Shown: piece by piece, positions 54,930-64,000 of the stretch | Position numbering within the stretch: position 1 is the stretch's first letter | How the letters are laid out: the number at the start of each line of letters is the position of its first letter | NCBI GenBank assembly: GCA_030748805.1 | Contig: JASMLG010000126.1 | Span: forward strand, 62,001 to 126,000 | Source of the DNA: Phycisphaerales bacterium | Lineage (GTDB): Bacteria; Planctomycetota; Phycisphaerae; Phycisphaerales; SM1A02 | Reading direction: 5' to 3' | Length of the DNA stretch: 64,000 nucleotides | Made by a program: the position numbers and the translations under genes | The notes under the pieces: model-generated | What the model saw: the letters and a program-made list of their open reading frames with translations, nothing else | Told to the model about the DNA's origin: nothing | Database searches by the model: none

Positions 54930-56318
54930 TTACGCTGATTCTTTGCTTGCAGTAGGTGGTTGTAACACATCATGGAGTTTGAGCCCATTTTCAATGTCTT
55001 TAGCATCTATCAAGTAAACAGCATCTTCATTATCACGCTCAGGAAGTTCATACATCACGTCAATCATGAAATTATCAATTACTGCACGTAGAGCTCGAGC
55101 ACCAGTTCCACGTTCCATTGCTCTCTTGGCTATTAAATGTAGAGCTTCGTTAGTGAATTCTAACTTAGCTTGTTCAAGTAAAAAGAGATGTTGATATTGC
55201 TTAACAATTGCGTTGCGTGGTTCTGTAAGAATTCGCACCATTGCATTTTCAGTTAAAGGCATAAGTGGAGTAGTAATTGGTAAACGACCTAAAAGTTCAG
55301 GAATTAAACCGTAATGCAAAATATCTTCTGTAGTCACTTGATTGAGTAATTTTGTTTTGCGATCGAGATCGTTCAGGTCATCACCTGCGGAACCAGAGAA
55401 ACCAATTCTGGACTTTCCGACTCTCTTGGAAATAATATCACAGATGCCATCGAAGGAACCTCCACAGATGAAGAGTATGTTTGATGTGTCCATCTGGATA
55501 TATTGCTGTTCAGGGTGCTTTCTACCACCCTGAGGAGGTACGTTTGCAATTGCACCTTCTAACATTTTCAGTAACGACTGTTGTACACCTTCACCAGAAA
55601 CATCACGTGTAATGGAAACGTTTTGTGAAGTTCGTCCAATTTTGTCAATTTCATCAATGTAGATTATTCCCCTTTGTGCTGCATCTAAATCAAAGTCAGC
55701 AGCTTGAAGTAATTTTAAAAGCAAGTTCTCGACATCTTCTCCCACATAACCAGCTTCAGTTAATGTCGTTGCATCTGCAATTGCGAAGGGGACATTTATA
55801 ATTCTTGAAAGTGTTTTTGCCAGTAGGGTCTTGCCTGTTCCTGTTGGTCCAATCAGTAAGACATTTGACTTGTCCAGTTCGACTTCTCTGTCTGCATTAT
55901 CAAGTTGAGATAAACGCTTGTAATGGTTGTGAACTGCAACGGCAAGTGACCGTTTAGCTCTATCCTGACCAATTATGTATTGGTTGAGGTACTCGTCAAT
56001 CTGACGAGGAGAAGGAATTGAAGTGAACATTGGCTGAGCAGCACTAATGCGTCTTCTTTCCTGTTTAAAAATATTCTGACATAAATCCGTACAGTTTGAA
56101 CAAACGTATATTTCGTTTGGCCCTTCAACCATTGGACCAACTTCTCTTGAGGTTTTACCGCAAAATGAACAGGTAGTTACTTTGCGTCCTTTGAATCCGT
56201 CGTCTCCACCAGAGCCACTCCCCGAACCACCACCAGAGCCACCTCCAGAATTGTCGCCATCACCGACAAAAGGAGATGAGTTGTCAGGATTGTTTTGATT
56301 ATCTATTTTATCTGTCAT
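54930..56318 (-). CDS. clpX: ATP-dependent Clp protease ATPase subunit ClpX
   Basis: 462 residues. A low-complexity Gly/Ser stretch (about 20-40) precedes the N-terminal zinc finger (CSFCG...CSNC). Walker A GPTGTGKT, Walker [11 protein letters not shown], and the IGF loop ([11 protein letters not shown]) that docks on ClpP are all present. It unfolds substrates for ClpP. clpP itself is not adjacent; a SHOCT protein gene and tig lie upstream on the same strand. Confidence 0.97.
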   Translation of the reverse strand: MTDKIDNQNNPDNSSPFVGDGDNSGGGSGGGSGSGSGGDDGFKGRKVTTCSFCGKTSREVGPMVEGPNEIYVCSNCTDLCQNIFKQERRRISAAQPMFTSIPSPRQIDEYLNQYIIGQDRAKRSLAVAVHNHYKRLSQLDNADREVELDKSNVLLIGPTGTGKTLLAKTLSRIINVPFAIADATTLTEAGYVGEDVENLLLKLLQAADFDLDAAQRGIIYIDEIDKIGRTSQNVSITRDVSGEGVQQSLLKMLEGAIANVPPQGGRKHPEQQYIQMDTSNILFICGGSFDGICDIISKRVGKSRIGFSGSAGDDLNDLDRKTKLLNQVTTEDILHYGLIPELLGRLPITTPLMPLTENAMVRILTEPRNAIVKQYQHLFLLEQAKLEFTNEALHLIAKRAMERGTGARALRAVIDNFMIDVMYELPERDNEDAVYLIDAKDIENGLKLHDVLQPPTASKESA

Positions 56319-56397
56319 TCTCTACCGTTTCTCTCTCTTTATGAGGATACTTTTTATTCAGCAAATTGTGGCATAAAAAACAGGGATTGACCAGTTT

Positions 56398-56670
56398 TTA
56401 TGTCTCAGTTTGTCCATTTTCTTTAATATCGGGCGTAGAAACACGGGTTTGACTAACTACCACATCCCGTGCTTTCGTATATTCATCATCAGTAATGTCT
56501 CCTGCCTCGAGCATTTTTTTTAAGTCAGACAGAGAATATGTAGCAGTTTTCTTCTGGTTGGAATATAGATTTTTTCTAATTCGAAGGATAATTACCCCTC
56601 CGACTATTAGTAAACCAAAGAGAACTGCTAGTGGGGGAAGGATGTCCGAAATCGATCCGCCAAGGAACAT
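56398..56670 (-). CDS. Small membrane protein with SHOCT-like domain
   Basis: 90 residues: one membrane helix (about 12-30, LPPLAVLFGLLIVGGVIIL), a basic segment, and a short C-terminal motif SLSDLKKMLEAGDITDDEYTKARD typical of the SHOCT fold. Function of such proteins is poorly known; SHOCT often acts as an oligomerisation module. The start overlaps the tig stop by one base, so it is translated with trigger factor, and clpX follows after 79 bases. It occupies the place where clpP is expected. Confidence 0.82.
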   Translation of the reverse strand: MFLGGSISDILPPLAVLFGLLIVGGVIILRIRKNLYSNQKKTATYSLSDLKKMLEAGDITDDEYTKARDVVVSQTRVSTPDIKENGQTET

Positions 56671-58136
56671 TATGATTTACTCTGGGTTTTTTTCTTGGTC
56701 TTCTTCTTTGTTGTTTTCTTTTTACTCTCAGTTTTCTTAGCAGTTGCCTTCTTCTTCGTTGGCTTGTTGCCTTCTTGTAATTTTTGCCACTCTTCAACTG
56801 GCATGTCCTTAACGGTACAAGCAGAAACAAGTTGATCTGCAGCTTTTTCCTCTTTGATGACTGCTTGAATTTGTGGAAGTTGGCCTTGTTTAATAAGTTT
56901 ATTTTTCATCTCTTCAGGTCTGATGCCATTTTGCATTGCCATCTCAGTAATTCTAGAATTAACCTCTGGCTCACTGACTGTTACGTGAAAGTGTTCGGAA
57001 AGTTTTGCCAAAATGAAGAAAGTTTTTAATCGTTTCTTTGAGTCCTCGATAGAACCGCCTCGCACTTTAGCGACTTCTGCTTCAACTTCATCAATAGTCA
57101 ATCTTCCTGAAGATTGCAGTTCGGTTCTTAGGCGTTGCAGATCTCGCTCTGCTTGCATTGCGCTGGTTTTTTCAGGCAAATCCATTTCTACGCGTTCTGC
57201 AATCTCTTCAGTTGCTTGCCTTCTAAGTACGGCTGCTTGGTCTTTCTCTTTGCGTTGCTCAAGAGCGAGTTGGATTTGTTCCTTAATCGTGTCGAATGAA
57301 TCCACCCCGAAGAAAGCAACAAGGTCATCATCACTCAATGGTTTGATTCTAACAGTTTGTACAACATTAAACGTAATTACAACTTTTGATCCGCGAACCT
57401 CTTCAAGTTCGTGTTCTTCAGGTCCATCTGTCTTGATTGTAATTTCGTCGCCGACCTTAGCCCCAGCAAGTATTTTTCCAAGATCATCAATGAATAAGCC
57501 GAGTATCTCACCACCTGCATCCTTAGCAGGAATAGTAAGTCGAGTTTGTTCAGTTTTGTAGAATGAATCTTCGTTGCCATTAAGGTGAACAACAGCGGGA
57601 CCAATCAAGAAATCGCCTTCTTCTGTTTTGCCTTCGATTTCTTCTAGGTTGCCATTGCGGATTTTTTGACGCTCTATCTCTTCAGTGATGTGATCGTCAG
57701 TTACTTCAACAACAGGTCTGTCAAGTTTTATATCATCGAAAGCGGGGAGGTCAAAGTCAGGCATAACTTCAACTTCAAGAGAGAATGTAAGTTCTTTACC
57801 TTCCTCTAGGACTAATTCATCAGGATTGCCAACTGGTTCTGGTTCGCTTAGTGGCTTTAGGTCATATTCTTCTATTGCGCTTTTCCAAGCAGCAGAGATA
57901 ATCTCATTTCTTGCTTCACTTTTAATCGAATCTCCAAATCTTTTTTGAAGGATATGAGCAGGAACTTTACCTTTTCTAAACCCTGGTATTACCGTTTGGT
58001 TTTTTAGGACTCCCATTGAATCATTCAACTTTTGAGAAATAATATCCGCTGGGATCTTAATATTTAACCTTTTACGAGCAGGACCCGCTTCTTCAACAGT
58101 AATTTGATAAGGATTTGCAGTAGCTGTTTCTGTCAT
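56670..58136 (-). CDS. tig: Trigger factor
   Basis: 488 residues. Ribosome-binding N-terminal domain with the signature IPGFRKGKVPAHILQKRFG, a central FKBP-type PPIase domain (about 160-250), and the C-terminal chaperone arms. It binds nascent chains at the ribosome exit. The last 35 residues form a Lys/Thr-rich tail (KKKATAKKTESKKK) longer than usual. It overlaps the SHOCT gene; a 14-base palindrome lies 40 bases upstream of the start. Confidence 0.95.
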   Translation of the reverse strand: MTETATANPYQITVEEAGPARKRLNIKIPADIISQKLNDSMGVLKNQTVIPGFRKGKVPAHILQKRFGDSIKSEARNEIISAAWKSAIEEYDLKPLSEPEPVGNPDELVLEEGKELTFSLEVEVMPDFDLPAFDDIKLDRPVVEVTDDHITEEIERQKIRNGNLEEIEGKTEEGDFLIGPAVVHLNGNEDSFYKTEQTRLTIPAKDAGGEILGLFIDDLGKILAGAKVGDEITIKTDGPEEHELEEVRGSKVVITFNVVQTVRIKPLSDDDLVAFFGVDSFDTIKEQIQLALEQRKEKDQAAVLRRQATEEIAERVEMDLPEKTSAMQAERDLQRLRTELQSSGRLTIDEVEAEVAKVRGGSIEDSKKRLKTFFILAKLSEHFHVTVSEPEVNSRITEMAMQNGIRPEEMKNKLIKQGQLPQIQAVIKEEKAADQLVSACTVKDMPVEEWQKLQEGNKPTKKKATAKKTESKKKTTKKKTKKKTQSKS

Positions 58137-58175
58137 TTGTTAACCTTCTTTCGAGCCGCATATAATAACGTAATT

Positions 58176-58189
58176 AGCCATATATGGCT
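58176..58189. promoter_or_regulatory. Palindrome upstream of tig, possible operator
   Basis: AGCCATATATGGCT is a perfect 14-base palindrome 40 bases upstream of the tig ATG, within AT-rich sequence where the tig promoter should lie. It could be a dimeric repressor site or chance; no regulator is known. Confidence 0.35.
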
Positions 58190-58240
58190 TATTATTAAGA
58201 AACAATCACACCTGATGACTGAATCAGCAACAAAGCCAGT

Positions 58241-58256
58241 AAAAAGCCTGCGAGGC
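58241..58256 (-). terminator. Possible terminator after glutamine synthetase gene
   Basis: On the minus strand GCCT-CGC-AGGC is followed by five Ts (58245-58241), about 35 bases past the stop at 58291. The stem is only four pairs, so support is modest. Confidence 0.4.
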
Positions 58257-58290
58257 GGTGACTGACACACCCAGCAATCAAATAGGAGTA

Positions 58291-60435
58291 TTAGCGAACA
58301 AAGAGCATTTCAGTGTAAGAAGGTAGTGGCCAGATGTCATCTGGAATCATTTCTTCTAATTGGTCAGAAATAACTCTTGCAACCGACATCGATGGGAGGA
58401 TTGTGTCTCTTGTGAAATTAGCTGAGTCAAGGACATTTGAATGTTCAGATGAAACCGTCGCAGTAATAGTATCAATGGAATCCTGCAGAAGCTCGGCTAA
58501 TTCAGCAACATCATTTAATCTTCCTGCGGTTCTGCTGCAGTCAACTGAGACAGCATGAGACGAAGCCACAATTTCAGCAAGTTCGCCCTGATATCTTAGA
58601 GCAGCTGGAAGAACTTGCGTTGAAAGCATCTGCAGTAGAGTCCTCGCTTCAATTTCTACAACTGTGCAATAAGTATCCAGTAAAACCTTCTCTCTTGCGT
58701 GAAGTTCTGTATTAGACAAAACGTTGTAACGACTAAATAAATCGAGAGAGTTTTCTGTAACCAAAGCGGGGAATGCATCTGCAGCTGTTTTTAAATTTGG
58801 AAGACCTCTTCTTTCTGCTTCTTCGTGCCACTCTTCAGAATAATTATCTCCATCAAAAACTATCTTTCGGTGTTCCTTGATAATATTTTGAAGGTGCTTC
58901 ATTACAACTGTTTCAAGTTGTTCTTCTGAAGTGCTTCCAGCTAAATCAGTTTCTAAAGAAGTAGCAATATAATCAAGCGACTCAGCAATTATTGTATTTA
59001 GAATAGTGTTTGGCCATGCAATAGTTGAGGTTGATCCAACTGCGCGGAATTCAAATTTATTTCCAGTAAATGCAAACGGACTGGTTCTGTTCCTATCTCC
59101 GCTATCTCTATCAAGATGAGGCATCGTTGTCGCGCCCAGATCGAGAGTTCCACGCTCTCTAGGATCTCTCATTTCGTTAGATTCGATTTGGTCAAGAATG
59201 TCTGTCAGCATTTCGCCGAGAAAGATTGAAATAATTGCAGGCGGTGCTTCATTTGCACCAAGCCGGTGATCATTTGCTGCAGAAGCAATCGATGCTCTTA
59301 ATAAATCAGAATGTAAATCAACTGCTCTTATGACAGCACATAAAAATGTTAAGAACTGCAAGTTAGTTTGCGGTTTTTTTCCAGGGTTTAAAAGGTTTTT
59401 GCCGGTATCTGTAGAGATTGACCAGTTATTGTGTTTGCCGGAACCGTTAATTCCAGCAAATGGTTTTTCGTGTAATAAACACATAAAACCATGAGCTTGA
59501 GCTGTTGCCTTTAGAACTTCCATAAGTAGCATTTGATGGTCAGAAGCAACATTGGCGTTTTCATAAGTTGGAGCAATTTCATATTGACCGGGAGCAACTT
59601 CGTTATGTCTCGTCTTTACAGGTATGCCAAGCTCATACAATTGTTGTTCTGCATCATCCATAAAAGCGAGAACTCGCTCAGGTATTTTTCCAAAGTAATG
59701 GTCGTCAAGTTGATGACCTTTTGGCGGTGGTGCTCCAATTAAACTTCTGCCGCAAATTAAAAGATCCGGTCGATTCGCAACAAATGCTTCGTCAACCAAA
59801 AAGTATTCCTGTTCGAGTCCAAGCGTTGTGATAACTCTATCAGCTTCAGTGCCAAATATCTTTAAAATTCTTAGTGCTTGCTCATTCACCACATCAATTG
59901 ATCTAAGCAGGGGTGTTTTTTTATCTAGTGCTTCGCCAGTCCAAGAAACAAAAGCAGTTGGAATACAGAGCGTGCCACCTTCTTCATTTGGCATGATAAA
60001 TGCTGGGCTTGTTGCATCCCAAGCGGTATAGCCACGCGCCTCCCAAGTATCACGAATGCCACCTGAAGGAAAACTTGAAGCGTCTGGTTCGCCACGAATT
60101 AACATATCTCCGGAGAATTCAGCTATAGCTCCTTTGTCTGTTGGTTCTAGAAAACCATCGTGCTTTTCTGCAGTTGCTCCTGTTAGTGGCTGGAACCAGT
60201 GAGTGTAATGTGTGCAGCCGTTGTCAATTGCCCATTCCATCATTGCGTGAGCGACATTATTTGCAATTGCAGGGTCAAGTGGTTTTGCTTTCTCCATCGT
60301 CTCAAGCAGTGACTCATAAACATTCGGTTCAAGGTACCGAAGCATTACATCACCCGAGAAAGTTCTACAGCCATAAGTATCACAATAATCGTTATTTTGC
60401 ACATCCATTGCGTTTGACATAGTTAAATCTTCCAT
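58291..60435 (-). CDS. glnN: Glutamine synthetase type III (GlnN)
   Basis: 714 residues, the long GSIII form. Family motifs: [33 protein letters not shown] (metal-binding Glu), [33 protein letters not shown] and [20 protein letters not shown]. It makes glutamine from glutamate, ammonia and ATP. The ATG has a full AGGAGG nine bases upstream. It stands 61 bases downstream of trpA on the same strand; no PII or regulator gene is in the window. Confidence 0.96.
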   Translation of the reverse strand: MEDLTMSNAMDVQNNDYCDTYGCRTFSGDVMLRYLEPNVYESLLETMEKAKPLDPAIANNVAHAMMEWAIDNGCTHYTHWFQPLTGATAEKHDGFLEPTDKGAIAEFSGDMLIRGEPDASSFPSGGIRDTWEARGYTAWDATSPAFIMPNEEGGTLCIPTAFVSWTGEALDKKTPLLRSIDVVNEQALRILKIFGTEADRVITTLGLEQEYFLVDEAFVANRPDLLICGRSLIGAPPPKGHQLDDHYFGKIPERVLAFMDDAEQQLYELGIPVKTRHNEVAPGQYEIAPTYENANVASDHQMLLMEVLKATAQAHGFMCLLHEKPFAGINGSGKHNNWSISTDTGKNLLNPGKKPQTNLQFLTFLCAVIRAVDLHSDLLRASIASAANDHRLGANEAPPAIISIFLGEMLTDILDQIESNEMRDPRERGTLDLGATTMPHLDRDSGDRNRTSPFAFTGNKFEFRAVGSTSTIAWPNTILNTIIAESLDYIATSLETDLAGSTSEEQLETVVMKHLQNIIKEHRKIVFDGDNYSEEWHEEAERRGLPNLKTAADAFPALVTENSLDLFSRYNVLSNTELHAREKVLLDTYCTVVEIEARTLLQMLSTQVLPAALRYQGELAEIVASSHAVSVDCSRTAGRLNDVAELAELLQDSIDTITATVSSEHSNVLDSANFTRDTILPSMSVARVISDQLEEMIPDDIWPLPSYTEMLFVR

Positions 60436-60496
60436 GTTGATAGGCCTCCTGCCATTTATTTGTAGTATCTAAAAATGTAGAGAGAAGAGCAAGGTC

Positions 60497-61258
60497 TTAA
60501 TTGGATATTTCTGCAACAAACTGACCAGCTACTTCAGAAGGATTGTCAGATTCATCGAGTCGTCTTACAAGCGCGGATCCAACTATTGCTGCTTCTGCAT
60601 ACTTGTGAACTTGTTTTACTTGAGCCCTTGATGTAATTCCGAAGCCAACTGCTAAAGGTAATTTAGTTACTTGGCGAATCTCATCAATCCGTTTGCTCAA
60701 ATCAGGTAAGGTTGATTGTTCACCAGTAAGACCAGTTCTTGCTAGTACATAAAGAAATCCTGTTGAGATGTTTGCTAGTTTGGTAACTCGGTCCAACGGG
60801 GTAGTTGGTGCTATTAGCATTGAAAAAGTGAAATCAAGTGACTTGCAGTATGAACTTAACCCAGTAGCTTCAATCTCATCTATATCCGGAATGATTATTC
60901 CATCGAACCCTTGCTCAGAAAGTCGGTCAATAAATAAAGATCCACCGTTTTTTCGAACAATGGAATAACTTACCATCGCAATTAGTCCACAATTTAACTT
61001 TGCCCTTATTCTTGAGACCAGCCCAATTACATGGGCTGGGGTTATGCCTAATTGTAGAGACCTCTGCATTGCAGCCGCAATTACAGGTCCATCAGCAATC
61101 GGATCACTAAATGGAAAGCCAATTTCTATGATATCAGCTCCATTTTTATCCATTTCCAAAAGGCATTTTTCGGTTTCCTCAAGTGATGGATCACCAGCTA
61201 CTATAAAAGGGATAAACTTATTGTTGCCATTGCTGAATATCGTGTCAATTCTGCTCAT
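60497..61258 (-). CDS. trpA: Tryptophan synthase alpha subunit
   Basis: 253 residues, a TIM barrel. Catalytic Glu and Asp lie in ADIIEIGFPFSDPIADGP, followed by AMQRSL, PDIDEIEA, and LPLAVGFGI. It releases indole from indole-3-glycerol phosphate for TrpB. No other trp gene is adjacent, so the pathway is dispersed. Its start overlaps the MazG-like gene end by four bases, suggesting co-transcription. Confidence 0.95.
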   Translation of the reverse strand: MSRIDTIFSNGNNKFIPFIVAGDPSLEETEKCLLEMDKNGADIIEIGFPFSDPIADGPVIAAAMQRSLQLGITPAHVIGLVSRIRAKLNCGLIAMVSYSIVRKNGGSLFIDRLSEQGFDGIIIPDIDEIEATGLSSYCKSLDFTFSMLIAPTTPLDRVTKLANISTGFLYVLARTGLTGEQSTLPDLSKRIDEIRQVTKLPLAVGFGITSRAQVKQVHKYAEAAIVGSALVRRLDESDNPSEVAGQFVAEISN

Positions 61259-61551
61259 TTTGTTCCCTTTGGACCACCATCTTTGATGTATTTGTCGTGA
61301 ACAGCAGCGGTCAAATCAATTTCTGTGATATTGGCTAGGGTCGTTAGCCAAGCAAGGACATCAGCAAATTCTTCCCCTAGATTGTCTAAATCGGCATCCC
61401 CACGTTCATATTTACCTAGGGCATGGGCAAGTTCTCCAAACTCCTCTGAAAGCCACAGGAAGGTTTTGGCAATACCTCGAGCCGAATCTGTCTCAAAATA
61501 GCGGTTTTTTATGAGTTCTTGGAACTCTCTGATAGTTATTTCGCTTGCCAT
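61255..61551 (-). CDS. MazG-like nucleotide pyrophosphohydrolase
   Basis: 98 residues from ATG 61551 (the frame allows ATG 61569; neither has a clear ribosome-binding site). The metal-binding pattern of the all-alpha NTP pyrophosphohydrolase superfamily is seen: WLSEEFGELAHAL and LGEEFADVLAWL. Such small proteins cleave nucleoside triphosphates to monophosphates, often as house-cleaning. The substrate is not known. Translationally coupled to trpA by a four-base overlap. Confidence 0.85.
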   Translation of the reverse strand: MASEITIREFQELIKNRYFETDSARGIAKTFLWLSEEFGELAHALGKYERGDADLDNLGEEFADVLAWLTTLANITEIDLTAAVHDKYIKDGGPKGTK

Positions 61552-61766
61552 AGATGCGAAGGATAGCATGACGAGTGCTATTAATAGACCTCAATTTTAT
61601 CTAAATACTTGCGAAAAATATCTTGAGGTTACCCACCAATTCACATTGGATTCAATATACTGCGAGCCGCTATACTATCCCGAGGTTGTTCCTCGCGGCA
61701 TTTCTTAACACCACTTATTCAGGTACGAATAAGTTCATCTCAAACGTTTCTTAGGAGAGACGATTC

Positions 61767-62882
61767 ATGATTACTCAAATCATCACAAAAACAGTTTCGT
61801 GCTGTGCATTACTAACTCTTATTGGTTGCGGTTCAAACTGGCGAACACACGACTCACAGCAACTAAGCCCAAGACCAATGTTCAACGAACATGCTCCAGA
61901 GTGGGTACAAGGCGTCGTCCCACAATCAGACGGACGAATTTACTTTGTTGGTCGTAGTGCAATTCCTGATGTTCATCGTCTAAATATTGAGAACACTGAG
62001 GGCCATAGAACACCAAACCAACGCGTTGGGTACACCGTAATGGATGAACGAGAAGCCGTGCAAAGCGCTCGTAGTGATATTCACGATCAAATCCGACAAC
62101 GCCTTACACCTCGAAACATGGGCGATACAACAAACCTAATGGTTGGGAATATTGACTCAGGCACATGCGTGACATGTGGCACTGCTGTTCCAATCATCCC
62201 CTCAACAAGAGTTATTGTGTGCAACGATGATTGTAAACATATGTCATCACATTGTTCTGGCGGCTCACGCGGAACGCTTTCTGTGTTTCCTACGAGCTCA
62301 AGCAATGGCAAGCACTGTGGTGATTGTCATAAAGAAATTGCACATTGCGCGGGGTGCGGTACACTTGTCCACTCTCTAACACAATCAAATCGTACCCCTG
62401 ATTATGTTAATTCAGGGCTATCACCTTTGGCTCGTGATTTGAATATCATCAATGTAAGTTTGAGTTCAGTCATGCCAGCTCTTGCAGCTTATTTGACCGA
62501 AGAAGAAGTTTACTTTGAAAAATGGCACGTGCATGAAGGCCACGATGGACTTTCAAGACCATTTGCTAATGGTCGAGATGTGTGGCAGTCATACAAATGT
62601 TGGATGCTCTGCTCAATTCCTGCTGAAGAGTTCTACAACGTGGCTGAAGATTTCCGTACTAAGTATGAAGACATGTACTCAACCGCTATCGATCGTGCCG
62701 ACCAAGACCGGGCAAGACGTATAGCAGCAGAAGAATCAGGTCGCGATCTTACTGTTGCCCGGCAAGATGAAGAACGTGCTTGGAATCGTGAAGATGAAAT
62801 CGTCACCCGACAACATACAATAGAGCTTGATAAAGATCGACATGGCCTACCTGGTCGTCGTTTCACTCTTGAAAACGAGTAA
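61767..62882 (+). CDS. FlgP/LPP20-like lipoprotein with Cys/His-rich insertion
   Basis: 371 residues. A signal peptide ends in lipobox LIGC (Cys at 21). The region APEWVQGVVPQSDGRIYFVG and REAVQSARSDIHDQIRQRL fits the LPP20/FlgP type. A Cys/His-rich block is inserted (CVTCG, CNDDCKHMSSHC, HCGDCHKEIAHCAGCG; about 131-195) and looks able to bind metals or form disulphides. The last 60 residues are very charged and helical. TAGGAGAGACG precedes the ATG. First of three tandem lipoprotein genes; GC content appears higher than in the rest of the window. Role in the outer membrane is inferred. Confidence 0.75.
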   Translation: MITQIITKTVSCCALLTLIGCGSNWRTHDSQQLSPRPMFNEHAPEWVQGVVPQSDGRIYFVGRSAIPDVHRLNIENTEGHRTPNQRVGYTVMDEREAVQSARSDIHDQIRQRLTPRNMGDTTNLMVGNIDSGTCVTCGTAVPIIPSTRVIVCNDDCKHMSSHCSGGSRGTLSVFPTSSSNGKHCGDCHKEIAHCAGCGTLVHSLTQSNRTPDYVNSGLSPLARDLNIINVSLSSVMPALAAYLTEEEVYFEKWHVHEGHDGLSRPFANGRDVWQSYKCWMLCSIPAEEFYNVAEDFRTKYEDMYSTAIDRADQDRARRIAAEESGRDLTVARQDEERAWNREDEIVTRQHTIELDKDRHGLPGRRFTLENE

Positions 62883-62907
62883 TACAAGGCAATTTGCATA
62901 GGAATTT

Positions 62908-63612
62908 ATGATGAAAAAGAGTTTATTACTATTAGGAACTGCCCTTGTTGCAGCAAACATCCAAGGATGTGAAGCGTGGAACCACCACAGGGCTGATCAC
63001 TGGGAACAAGGCAAGCAGGGTGCTGCAAATTGGAAGGTCAATAATGATCGCGATGCTCAAGATCAGATTTTAGTACTTGACCGCACACCAACCAGATTGC
63101 CACTAGTTGATGCCAACTACGAAAAGACATCGTACAACGCAATCAGCCATTTGCTTGCTACAGCGCATCCACCAGCCGGACAACTTGAAGTTTTCAATCC
63201 TGATCGTGCTGTTATGTATTCCACGACTGTGAATTTAAATGATTACTCAAAAACAACAAATTTTGGACGGCTTCAAGCTGAGGCGTTATCAACCGCTTTA
63301 ATTCAACACTGGCAAAACGACCTCGTAAAAGTGACACTTCGCCAAAGTACAACACCGATTATTCCTCAACAAGGGGAATTTCTACTTTCCAGAGAAATAC
63401 GTGATTTATCTGTTGATTTCAACGTAGGCGCAGTCCTAGTGAGTACATATTCCGTCGCCCTTGACAAGGTGTACATGAATGTTCAACTCATCAATGTTGA
63501 CTACAACACCGTAGTTGCAGCAGTGACGTATGACATGCCGCTTGGTCCAAGAACTCGAGCTATGCTTGAAAATGTCGAGATTGCTTCAAAGGATGGAGAT
63601 CTTTTTCAATGA
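62908..63612 (+). CDS. FlgO-like lipoprotein
   Basis: 234 residues with a lipobox (IQGC, Cys at 21). Residues about 70-220 look like the FlgO domain: NAISHLLATAHPP, FGRLQAEALSTALIQHW, GEFLLSREIRDLS, and VGAVLVSTYSVALDKVYMNVQLINVDYNTVVAA. FlgO and FlgP are outer-membrane lipoproteins tied to flagella in vibrios, but no flagellar gene is in the window. The gene follows the FlgP-like one after 25 bases and overlaps the next gene by four. Confidence 0.78.
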   Translation: MMKKSLLLLGTALVAANIQGCEAWNHHRADHWEQGKQGAANWKVNNDRDAQDQILVLDRTPTRLPLVDANYEKTSYNAISHLLATAHPPAGQLEVFNPDRAVMYSTTVNLNDYSKTTNFGRLQAEALSTALIQHWQNDLVKVTLRQSTTPIIPQQGEFLLSREIRDLSVDFNVGAVLVSTYSVALDKVYMNVQLINVDYNTVVAAVTYDMPLGPRTRAMLENVEIASKDGDLFQ

Positions 63613-64000
63613 AGATAGTTCTTCTTACCTCTTTAGTTCTTTCTACTTCTTTGCTAACTGGTTGCCAAAATACATCACGACTTGGCAATATCGAGGATAT
63701 GCCTTCAAATTGGCTCAGCATTAAGTCAAGCGCTTGGCAAGTAAAGCAGTTGCCAGAGATTAGCAGGAACCAACTTGCGAGTATGCGTTCGCGCCTTGCA
63801 GAAGAACGCAAAGGTCAATACTACAGCTTTTTTGGTACATATAAACCAGATACACTTGAATACATCCAATCGACATCTAGTGAGTTGGATCAAGCATATT
63901 TAGGGATGGCATATTCCTCAAACGCTATATTATCTTCTCTCACTCCAAATATGCACGGGCCTTCAGAAACTCACACAGAAAATAAGGCTGGTATAGCAGT
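63609..64000 (+). CDS. Third tandem lipoprotein, 3'-truncated
   Basis: The frame begins at ATG 63609, overlapping the FlgO-like stop (ATGA), and stays open to the window end, so about 130 residues are seen. A signal peptide with lipobox LTGC (MKIVLLTSLVLSTSLLTGC) starts it. The mature part is hydrophilic (PSNWLSIKSSAWQVKQLP, RSRLAEERKGQYYSFFG). I do not recognise the family. Operon position suggests it works with the two lipoproteins upstream. Confidence 0.8.
   Translation, partial: MKIVLLTSLVLSTSLLTGCQNTSRLGNIEDMPSNWLSIKSSAWQVKQLPEISRNQLASMRSRLAEERKGQYYSFFGTYKPDTLEYIQSTSSELDQAYLGMAYSSNAILSSLTPNMHGPSETHTENKAGIA

Overview
The window looks like a chromosome segment of a low-GC, probably aquatic planctomycete close to Phycisphaerae. 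The main clues are four secreted proteins that combine Cys-rich 'GACC' repeats with dockerin-like DxDGDG..DLL..WG motifs, a CRxCSYNLQG..CPECG zinc ribbon, a CRTAC/FG-GAP protein paired with a TPR protein, sigma-54, and long ExbB/ExbD and SPFH operons full of proteins of no known function. This assignment is inference from protein style; no rRNA is present. I see no prophage, transposase, CRISPR array or known defence system.

Layout. 1-3.1 kb: 3' end of recR, rpoN, then frr and pyrH on the minus strand. 3.2-12.7 kb: a tightly overlapping eight-gene plus-strand operon encoding a membrane-anchored von Willebrand A protein, ExbB, two ExbD proteins and four uncharacterised exported or membrane proteins, probably an energised envelope machine. 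12.7-15.1 kb: small genes (hypothetical protein, single-domain response regulator, 66-residue protein), a nested inverted-repeat element and a Cys-rich superoxide dismutase. 15.4-28.7 kb: a minus-strand surface and secretion block with a CRTAC/TPR pair, a membrane protein with zinc ribbons, two paralogous GACC/dockerin proteins and one lamin-tail/thrombospondin-3 protein, with two clear terminators.

28.9-35.1 kb: tRNA-Leu(CAA), ispD, a glycosyltransferase-GtrA fusion, uvrA and an ABC-2 permease. 35.3-45.1 kb: a plus-strand operon with three SPFH (HflK/HflC-like) proteins, an ABC ATPase, its permease and a 662-residue membrane-anchored protein. 45.1-47.4 kb: yidD, rnpA and a ClC channel. 47.5-50.4 kb: rpoZ, coaC, another GACC/dockerin protein and an ACT-domain protein. 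50.4-61.6 kb: a minus-strand housekeeping stretch with rpoD, dnaG, rpmB, clpX, a SHOCT protein in the place where clpP usually sits, tig, glutamine synthetase III, trpA and a MazG-like protein. 61.7-64 kb: three tandem lipoproteins of FlgP/LPP20 and FlgO type; the third is cut by the window end.

Two loci (19.5 kb and 31.0 kb) carry the same unusual tandem repeat: two units of about 67 bp plus a truncated third. A hairpin in it shows a compensatory base change, and the second copy supplies the end of uvrA. The repeat family, the VWA-ExbBD operon, the SPFH-ABC operon and the nested inverted repeat at 13.8 kb are the best candidates for undescribed biology.
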